Assembly: GCA_039815055.1 (NCBI GenBank)
Contig: JBCCAA010000009.1
Location: 1 to 55,139 of the forward strand
Reading direction: 5' to 3'
DNA: 55,139 nt
Source: UBA5336 sp039815055
Lineage (GTDB): Bacteria > Pseudomonadota > Alphaproteobacteria > Caulobacterales > Hyphomonadaceae
The position numbers were made by a program, and so were the translations under genes. Every line of letters starts with the position of its first letter. Position 1 is the first letter of the stretch. This document shows positions 49,628 to 55,139 of this stretch, in pieces. Under the pieces are notes generated by a model. The model saw only the letters and a list, made by a program, of their open reading frames with translations, did not search any database and was not told where the DNA came from.

Positions 49628-49691
49628 ACCACTGCTTATGCTGGCGCAATTTCCCTTTGACGAGGCGGCGGCTTGCCACAGACTTAGCAGC

Positions 49692-51065
49692 ATGGATGAT
49701 GTCGCACGCGCCAGCGAGACCGGGTTCGACCCGCTATTTGCCCTGTCGAAAGATGAATTGGGCACGGCGCAGTCGGCATTGGGCCGCACACGCCTGCGCA
49801 CGTTCGTGGCCCTGCGCTGGGTCGCCGTCATCGGCCAGACCATCGCCGTACTGGTTGTACATTTCGGACTGGACTTCGATTTGCCCCTGTCAGCTTGCCT
49901 GGCGGTGATCGCCGCGTCCGCATGGTTTAACGTGTTTGTATCGCTTTCTTCGCCCAGCCAGCGTCTGGCCCGCGACTGGGAAGCCGCGCTGCACCTTGTG
50001 TTCGACACGATCCAGCTGACAGCTTTGATCGCGCTGACCGGAGGGCTGAACAATCCATTCCTGTTGCTGTTGCTTGCGCCCGTCACGGTGGGCGCACTGA
50101 CCCTTCGGCCCCGGGGCGCGGCCAGCCTGGCCCTGTTCACCATGGCCTTGGCCGCGGGCATGTCGATCTGGGCTTTCCCCCTGCCGTGGGCGGGTGACAC
50201 TCAGCCGGACATTCCGCCGCTGTTCGGGCTCGGCAACCTGATAGCGCTCGCCGTGGGCGTAGGCTTCTTCTCTGTCTCGGCGGTGCGCGTCAGCCAGGAT
50301 GAGGCCCGCCTTGTGCGCGCGCTCGACGCCGCGTCGGTGGTGATGGCGCGCGAACAACGCCTGTCAGCCATCGGCGCCATGTCGGCCATGACCGCCCACG
50401 AGCTGGGCACGCCACTGGCAACGATCCACCTGGTATCGAAGGAAATGGCCGCCCAACTGCCAAGCGACGATCCTTTGCATGAGGATGCGCATTTGTTGGC
50501 TGAACAGGCCGAGAGATGCCGGACCATTCTGCGCCAATTGGGCGAGGCCCGCGACGCCAGCGATATCGTCCATGCCCGCATGCCGGTCAGCGCCGTGCTG
50601 GACGAAGCCGCAGAGCCTTATCGCGGGCTCGGCATCGACATTGATGTGTCAGCCCAGCCCGGCGACGGAGGTGAGGACACCCCCCCTACCCTGCGTCGCA
50701 GCCCCGAAGTGCTGCACGCCCTCAGCGCGTTCATCGAAAACGCGGTGAGCTTTGCCGAGACCCGCGTCATGACCGCTGTGTCCTGGACCGAAGGGCAGAT
50801 CGTTGTGACCATCTCCGATGATGGCCCGGGATTTGCTGCCGACGTGCTGCCAAAACTGGGAGAGCCCTATGTCTCCCAGCGCGGCGAAGCACAATTGGGC
50901 GGCGGCGATATGGGCCTGGGTTTCTTCATCGCGAAAACCCTGATCGAACAAACAGGCGGGCGCATCGCAACGCGCAACAGGACACCGCCGAAACATGGCG
51001 CTGTTGTGCAGGCCCAATGGCCACGTGAACGTTTGGAAGCGCCCGAAAATAGGCTATATGACTAG
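49692..51065 (+). CDS. regB: redox-sensing histidine kinase, RegB/PrrB type
   Basis: 457 residues from ATG 49692 (an in-frame ATG at 49638 is possible). Six membrane segments. The quinone-site loop GGLNNPF (117-123) is intact. The H-box is MTAHELGTPLATI with phosphorylated H236; the redox cysteine of the family lies exactly 40 residues further, in EQAERCRTIL (C276), as in Rhodobacter RegB (H225/C265). N box ENAVSFAE, G1 DDGPGFA and G2 GLGFFIAKTL follow. It controls oxygen-dependent respiration, carbon fixation or nitrogen genes in relatives. regA overlaps its 3' end. Confidence 0.93.
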   Translation: MDDVARASETGFDPLFALSKDELGTAQSALGRTRLRTFVALRWVAVIGQTIAVLVVHFGLDFDLPLSACLAVIAASAWFNVFVSLSSPSQRLARDWEAALHLVFDTIQLTALIALTGGLNNPFLLLLLAPVTVGALTLRPRGAASLALFTMALAAGMSIWAFPLPWAGDTQPDIPPLFGLGNLIALAVGVGFFSVSAVRVSQDEARLVRALDAASVVMAREQRLSAIGAMSAMTAHELGTPLATIHLVSKEMAAQLPSDDPLHEDAHLLAEQAERCRTILRQLGEARDASDIVHARMPVSAVLDEAAEPYRGLGIDIDVSAQPGDGGEDTPPTLRRSPEVLHALSAFIENAVSFAETRVMTAVSWTEGQIVVTISDDGPGFAADVLPKLGEPYVSQRGEAQLGGGDMGLGFFIAKTLIEQTGGRIATRNRTPPKHGAVVQAQWPRERLEAPENRLYD

Positions 51066-51660
51066 GACCATGACCGAGATTCAAAGAACTGACCGCCCCG
51101 TTACCGTCACCCTTCACCCTACGCTGGAAGGCGTGGAAGACCGCACTTGTCTGGTGCTGGACGATGATGGGCCATTTCTGCAACGCCTTGCGCGGGCCCT
51201 GACCCAGCGCGGATTTCTTGTCTCGGCGGTGTCCTCTGCCGGTGAAGCGCGCGATATCGCCCGGCTCAACCCGCCAGCCTTTGCCGTGCTCGACCTGCGC
51301 CTGGACGACGGATCAGGCCTGGATGTGGTGCAAGTGCTGCATGAGTATCGCCCCGATGCGCGCGCGGTGATCCTGACGGGTTATGGCGCCATTGCGACGG
51401 CCGTTGCCGCTGTGAAAGCTGGCGCGGTCGATTATCTGGCCAAGCCAGCCGATGTGGAAGACATCGTGAAGGCCCTAACCGCACGGCCTGATGAAAAGCC
51501 CGCCCCGCCGGACAATCCCATGTCGGCTGACCGGGTGCGCTGGGAACACATTCAGCGCGTCTATGAGCTGTGCAATCACAATGTCTCTGAGACCGCACGG
51601 CGCCTGAACATGCACCGACGAACACTGCAGCGCATCCTGGCAAAACGCGCGCCGCGTTAG
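51058..51660 (+). CDS. regA: response regulator, RegA/PrrA type
   Basis: 200 residues. Receiver domain with acidic pocket LVLDDDGPF (34-42), phosphorylation site in VLDLRLDDG (D79), LTGYGAIATAVAAVKAGAVDYLAKP, then a proline-rich linker (ARPDEKPAPPDNPMSADRVR) and the Fis-type helix-turn-helix NVSETARRLNMHRRTLQRIL. The C-terminal part is very close to known RegA/PrrA. The start overlaps regB by eight bases; ATG 51070 is an alternative. It ends three bases from the convergent argE. Confidence 0.95.
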   Translation: MTRTMTEIQRTDRPVTVTLHPTLEGVEDRTCLVLDDDGPFLQRLARALTQRGFLVSAVSSAGEARDIARLNPPAFAVLDLRLDDGSGLDVVQVLHEYRPDARAVILTGYGAIATAVAAVKAGAVDYLAKPADVEDIVKALTARPDEKPAPPDNPMSADRVRWEHIQRVYELCNHNVSETARRLNMHRRTLQRILAKRAPR

Positions 51661-51663
51661 GGC

Positions 51664-52827
51664 CTATCGCCTAATTGCAAGGCGCTCGACCAAGGCATCG
51701 AAGACATCGACGCCTTGGCGCAATTGTGCGGTTTCAAGATACTCATTTGGCTGGTGGGCCTGCTCGATCGAGCCAGGCCCGCAAATAATCGCCGGGCAAC
51801 CCGCCGCACGGAATTGTCCGGCTTCCGTTCCATAAGCGACGGCGCGATCGGCATTGTCTCCCGTGATGGCGCGGGCCAACTGCTCAGCCATATTTTCCGA
51901 TGACGCCAACAGGGCCGGCGCATTGGACATCTCGCGCACCGTAATGTCACCCTCCTCGGCGCGCGCCTTGATGGACGCTCTGCGCGTGTCCACCGCTTCG
52001 AAAAAGGAGGCGAGCACAGTCTCAGGCTGGTCGCCTGGCGCGCTGCGCACATCGAAAACGAACCGGCATTCGCGGGCCAGAATGTTCACGGCTGTGCCGC
52101 CATGAACTTCACCAATGGTGATCGTGGTCTGCGCCGGCTTTGCCGGAAAATCCGACATGCCGACCGGGCGCCGCGTGTCTGCAATCTCCATCAGCGTCGT
52201 CATGAGAGGCAGCGCTTCAGCGATGGCCGATACGCCCTGATCGGGCAAGCTGGAGTGAACCTCCCGGCCCGTCACCACGACTTCATACGCCGCAATGCCC
52301 TTATGCTGGCCGATGACCTGCCAGTTTGACGGCTCGCCGACCCAGACCCCGGCGGGTGCCGCACCGGACGCGACAATCGCGTCAATCATGGCCGGCGCAC
52401 CCTTGCAGCCGACTTCCTCATCATAGGAAAACGCGAAATGCACAGGTTTTGCGAGGCCAGCTGCGGCGAACTTCGGGGCGAAGGCGAGGCAAAGGGCCAG
52501 GAATGCCTTCATATCGCACGTGCCGCGCCCGTAGAGCCTGCCTTCACTCTCAGAAAGGTCAAATGGCTGAGTGTCCCAGGGCTGGCCGTCCACCGGCACC
52601 ACATCGGTATGGCCAGACAGGACCAGACCGCCGGGAACGTCAGGCCCGATCCGCGCCCAAAGATTGGCCTTTTCGCCCGTGGCATCTGGTATGCGCCTGC
52701 ACGCGGCACCCGCCGCCAAAAGCTCGCTCTCGGCCCAGTCGATGAGCTCCAGATTGGAGTGGCGGGACGTCGTGTCGAACGCCACCAGGCGTGACAGGGT
52801 TTGCAAGGCGGTTTGGAAATTCGACAT
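51664..52827 (-). CDS. argE: acetylornithine deacetylase
   Basis: 387 residues, M20 metallopeptidase family. Hydrolyses N-acetylornithine to ornithine and acetate in arginine synthesis. Metal ligands are in LSGHTDVVPVDGQPW (H73), GTCDMKAFLAL (D105) and SYDEEVGCKGAP (E137/E138); the dimerisation domain starts at GREVHSSLPDQG, and the last ligand is in EQAHQPNEYL. Length and the CDMK variant point to ArgE rather than DapE or carboxypeptidase G2, though annotation within M20 is never certain. Confidence 0.88.
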   Translation of the reverse strand: MSNFQTALQTLSRLVAFDTTSRHSNLELIDWAESELLAAGAACRRIPDATGEKANLWARIGPDVPGGLVLSGHTDVVPVDGQPWDTQPFDLSESEGRLYGRGTCDMKAFLALCLAFAPKFAAAGLAKPVHFAFSYDEEVGCKGAPAMIDAIVASGAAPAGVWVGEPSNWQVIGQHKGIAAYEVVVTGREVHSSLPDQGVSAIAEALPLMTTLMEIADTRRPVGMSDFPAKPAQTTITIGEVHGGTAVNILARECRFVFDVRSAPGDQPETVLASFFEAVDTRRASIKARAEEGDITVREMSNAPALLASSENMAEQLARAITGDNADRAVAYGTEAGQFRAAGCPAIICGPGSIEQAHQPNEYLETAQLRQGVDVFDALVERLAIRR

Positions 52828-52933
52828 CTGGAATAAGGTAATGGCCCATTTGCGACCGGATCAATAGCACACCGTGATTCAGGGTTAACAATTCCCCAAC
52901 GCGCGCCAATTCTGTGGAGAAGTGACGCACGCG

Positions 52934-52983
52934 TCTTCATATATCTTGCGTGCCAAGACGGCGCAGCGCACTATATGTAGGTA
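52934..52983 (+). promoter_or_regulatory. NrdR-box-like sites upstream of nrdB
   Basis: The downstream site at 52968-52983 (CACTATATGTAG core) matches the NrdR consensus CwAtATaTwG closely. The upstream site at 52934-52949 (centred on CATATATC) is weaker. They lie about three helical turns apart, as usual for NrdR pairs, and about 30 bp before nrdB. NrdR is not encoded in this window. Confidence 0.5.
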
Positions 52984-53015
52984 TTCGACGATGACATGAT
53001 CTGATGGAGCGCCCC

Positions 53016-54050
53016 ATGGCCGATGGCAACGCAAACATTCCCGGTCTTTTGACCCCGAGCAAGGCGTACAAGCCGTTTCGCTATGCCTGGGCCTATGAAT
53101 TCTGGAAAAAACAGCAACAGGTCCACTGGATGCCCGAAGAGGTACCGCTGGGCGAAGACTGTAAGGACTGGGCGGTGAAACTGTCTGAGAAGGAGCGCAA
53201 CCTCCTGACGCAGATCTTCCGTTTCTTCACCCAATCGGATGTGGAAGTCGGCGCCAATTACATGGAACACTACATGCCTCTGTTCAAACCGACAGAGGTC
53301 TCCATGATGCTGGCATCGTTCTCCAATATGGAGACGATCCACGTCGCCGCTTATGCCCTGCTGCTCGAGACGATCGGCATGCCGGACTCTGAGTTTGGCG
53401 CCTTTATGGAATATGAGGAGATGGCCGCCAAGCACGACTATCTCGGCCAGTTCGGCACCGACACCAATGAAGACATCGCCGTCTCAATGGCTGTGTTCGG
53501 CGCGTTCACGGAGGGCCTGCAGCTGTTTGCCAGCTTCGCCATGCTGATGAACTTCCCGCGCTTCAACAAGATGAAGGGCATGGGCCAGATCGTAACCTGG
53601 TCGATCCGTGATGAGAGCCTGCACTGCGAAGGCATGATCAAGCTGTTTCACACCTTCTGCGCCGAAACCGGCGTGATGACGCCGGAGCTGGGCGAAAAGA
53701 TCCGCGAGTGCTGCCGCACTGTGGTCGCCCTTGAAGACAAGTTCATCGAGCTGGCGTTCGAGGCCGGCGAAGTGGAAGGCATGACGCCGGAAGACATCCA
53801 GAACTACATCCGCTACATCGCCGACTGGCGCCTGGGACAGCTGAAACTGGAGCCGATTTTCGGCGTGACCGAGCATCCGCTGCCCTGGCTGACCGAGATC
53901 CTGAACGGCGTCGAGCACGCCAATTTCTTCGAACAGCGCGCCACGGAATATTCCAAAGGCGCCACGAAAGGCGACTGGCACGGCGATGAAGGCGTGTGGT
54001 CGAACTTCGATCTGATGCTGGACAAGCGCGAGACCGTGCCCGCGCAATAG
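53016..54050 (+). CDS. nrdB: class Ia-type ribonucleotide reductase, small (R2) subunit
   Basis: 344 residues from ATG 53016 (GGAG at six-base spacing; the upstream ATG 53004 adds four residues). Diiron ligands: D75 (QSDVEVG), E106 and H109 (METIH), E166 (FTEGLQLF), E200 and H203 (RDESLHCE); radical tyrosine Y113 lies seven residues after E106 as in E. coli R2 (E115/Y122). The spacing between E200 and E166 is 34, also canonical. It supplies the radical to NrdA for dNTP synthesis; nrdA is not beside it. The C-terminus (NFDLMLDKRETVPAQ) would bind the large subunit. Confidence 0.95.
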   Translation: MADGNANIPGLLTPSKAYKPFRYAWAYEFWKKQQQVHWMPEEVPLGEDCKDWAVKLSEKERNLLTQIFRFFTQSDVEVGANYMEHYMPLFKPTEVSMMLASFSNMETIHVAAYALLLETIGMPDSEFGAFMEYEEMAAKHDYLGQFGTDTNEDIAVSMAVFGAFTEGLQLFASFAMLMNFPRFNKMKGMGQIVTWSIRDESLHCEGMIKLFHTFCAETGVMTPELGEKIRECCRTVVALEDKFIELAFEAGEVEGMTPEDIQNYIRYIADWRLGQLKLEPIFGVTEHPLPWLTEILNGVEHANFFEQRATEYSKGATKGDWHGDEGVWSNFDLMLDKRETVPAQ

Positions 54051-54062
54051 GCGGTTTGTCCG

Positions 54063-54105
54063 CCCCCCTATCCACCGTGCACATCGGTATTTAGGGGGGT
54101 GTTTA
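54063..54105 (+). terminator. possible nrdB terminator with long loop
   Basis: CCCCCCTA (54063-54070) can pair with TAGGGGGG (54092-54099) around a 21-base loop, followed by TGTTTA. The T-run is short, so strength is uncertain. The loop and the following bases contain ATCGGTRTT repeats. Confidence 0.45.
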
Positions 54106-54123
54106 TCGGTGTTGATCGGTGTT
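54083..54123 (+). repeat. three short ATCGGTRTT repeats
   Basis: ATCGGTATT at 54083-54091 and ATCGGTGTT at 54105-54113 and 54115-54123. They are spaced 22 and 10 bases apart, close after nrdB. They may be a protein-binding array or slippage product; nothing decides between these. Confidence 0.5.
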
Positions 54124-54179
54124 TTGGGGACAAACCCAACCCAATCCGACCCCCTTGGGCTGTGGCTAGTCTCCTCGCC

Positions 54180-54731
54180 ATGACCTCGCGCAGAAGCCCA
54201 GCCCAATACGCCGCCGCCAAGGTAGCCGCCCAGGCCCTGGCGCGCGCGGGCCTGCCCCTGGCCGAAGTGGCCCGCCACGTCGGCGTGTCCCTATCAGCCA
54301 TTCGCGTCTGGGCGCGCAAGGGCGGCTGGCGCGCCGGCGATCTCACCAAAGACACCGCCGACACAACCACGCCCGCGCCCCTGCCCCTCGCCACCGCCAT
54401 AAAAGCCGCTGAGGCAGAGGCCGCCACCGCCGCCGACACCGGAGACTACGCCGCCGCCAGCAAGGCCATCGCGAAGACAAAACAGCTGAAACGGCTTACC
54501 CGCGATCTCGGCGCGCTGGCCACGCCCCCCGGCGGCGAAGGCCGGTTCGAGGCCGCGCTTGCCTCTGGCGCGGTGTGGAACCTGTCGCGCGATGACTGGA
54601 CCGGCTTCACCCGCGCCCAGGCCGAGGCCTGCATCATGAGCGCGGTGCTGGAAAAGCCGCTAGGCGAGGTGTGGAATTCCGGATCACCTGATTTTGGACT
54701 GGGCAGCGGCGACCCGGGCGTTATAAAGTAA
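54180..54731 (+). CDS. alanine-rich helix-turn-helix protein
   Basis: 183 residues from ATG 54180. The N-terminal half has a homeodomain-like HTH (AGLPLAEVARHVGVSLSAIR, then VWARKGGWRAG), similar to the DNA-binding part of terminase small subunits or transposase-type HTH proteins. The middle is very alanine-rich (KAAEAEAATAADTGDYAAAS) and probably helical, followed by a basic KTKQLKRLTRD helix. The C-terminus is uncharacterised. No ribosome site is obvious and no phage genes are near, so identity is open. Confidence 0.55.
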   Translation: MTSRRSPAQYAAAKVAAQALARAGLPLAEVARHVGVSLSAIRVWARKGGWRAGDLTKDTADTTTPAPLPLATAIKAAEAEAATAADTGDYAAASKAIAKTKQLKRLTRDLGALATPPGGEGRFEAALASGAVWNLSRDDWTGFTRAQAEACIMSAVLEKPLGEVWNSGSPDFGLGSGDPGVIK

Positions 54732-54759
54732 CTTACCAGACGATCAGGACCTCCCCGAT

Positions 54760-55122
54760 ATGCGAGCGAACACCGCCCTTAGCTTTGACAGCGCGGCCCT
54801 TGGCCTGTCCGGCCTTTGCCTCATTCACTGCCTGGCCTTGCCTTTGATGGCGGCCGCATTGCCGGCGCTGGCCTCGGTGGCCGAGGCGGAATGGCTGCAC
54901 AAGGCGTTCGTGGTCGCGGCCCTGCCTGTGTCGCTGGTGGCGATGGCGCGGGGCGGCGGCGCGGTGTTTACCGGGCTGGCGCTGGTGGGCCTCGCCCTGC
55001 TTTTGGCCGGCGCCTTCGCCGAACCCTTGCATGACTATGAGACCGCGCTCACCGTGGCCGGCGCCCTGATCCTCTCCGCCGCCCACCTCTGGCGCTGGCG
55101 CCGCCACAGCACCGCGCACTGA
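54760..55122 (+). CDS. MerC-domain membrane protein
   Basis: 120 residues with four hydrophobic segments. The N-terminal GLSGLCLIHCLALPLMAAA carries the MerC-type paired cysteines C20 and C24 (CLIHC) in the first helix. In Tn21 MerC such cysteines carry mercuric ion; chromosomal MerC-like proteins without mer genes usually have unknown substrates. A short histidine-bearing tail (HLWRWRRHSTAH) closes it. No merR, merA or merP is visible; ATG 54760 has AGGA ten bases upstream. Confidence 0.75.
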   Translation: MRANTALSFDSAALGLSGLCLIHCLALPLMAAALPALASVAEAEWLHKAFVVAALPVSLVAMARGGGAVFTGLALVGLALLLAGAFAEPLHDYETALTVAGALILSAAHLWRWRRHSTAH

Positions 55123-55139
55123 CCGTAGGGTGGATGGAG

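Noticed and set aside
49628..50200. Upstream extension of the senC frame
   Set aside because: It is antisense to regB, and the lipoprotein signal begins at 49627.
54180..55139. Prophage edge at the right end
   Set aside because: Only one HTH protein vaguely recalls a terminase small subunit; no large terminase, portal or integrase is seen, and the neighbour is a MerC-like membrane protein.

Overview
The window looks like chromosomal DNA of a high-GC alphaproteobacterium. The evidence is an Usg protein (a family largely confined to that class), a RegB/RegA redox two-component pair beside a SenC/SCO1 copper chaperone, groESL behind a CIRCE operator, and alphaproteobacterial-type asd, dapB, argE and nrdB. 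The large acidic secretome with calcium-loop-like motifs suggests an aquatic, perhaps marine, relative of the Hyphomonadaceae/Maricaulaceae; that assignment is inference.

Layout. 1-5093 is ordinary core sequence: a GrpB-like protein, asd, a SnoaL-like protein, a DUF3298-type lipoprotein, a membrane protein, rlmB and tRNA-Tyr. 5094-5730 is a decayed strip just downstream of the tRNA, with a degenerate copy of the tRNA 3' end, a perfect inverted repeat and the C-terminal remnant of a winged-helix regulator. 5731-26997 holds five minus-strand genes that fill about 21 kb and encode secreted, DUF11/TIGR01451-type beta-sandwich repeat proteins of about 2860, 929, 151, 1006 and 2023 residues. The last ends in a predicted outer-membrane beta-barrel. 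Divergent from them is an exported formylglycine-generating-enzyme-like lipoprotein with both catalytic cysteines.

28183-32609 is an RND efflux pump and adaptor behind a palindromic operator-like site. After tRNA-Gly comes an ABC importer of the BtuFCD/FecBCD type with a Fur-box-like site upstream. Then follow ndk, groEL-groES (CIRCE), usg, a membrane protein, a methyltransferase, a GlcD-like FAD oxidase, a family III CoA-transferase, and a small membrane protein/XRE regulator pair whose promoter carries three related inverted repeats. Next are dapB, a CDP-alcohol phosphatidyltransferase, an operon with a 26-residue membrane peptide, a CaCA antiporter, a FolM/PTR1-like reductase and a threonine aldolase, then senC divergent from regB-regA, argE, nrdB with an NrdR-box-like site, an HTH protein and a MerC-like protein.

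How the genes work together. Most of the window is housekeeping: lysine/threonine/methionine precursors (asd, dapB), arginine (argE), nucleotides (ndk, nrdB), folding (groESL), RNA modification (rlmB), envelope lipid, and redox control (regBA-senC). The candidate undescribed system is the five-gene cluster. Three of its large proteins share a two-module C-terminus, the 151-residue protein resembles that terminal module standing alone, and the 1006-, 929- and 2023-residue proteins share an N-terminal module. I propose a cell-surface or fibre-like assembly in which the barrel protein provides the outer-membrane anchor. The sequence supports the family relationships and export; the assembly model is inference.
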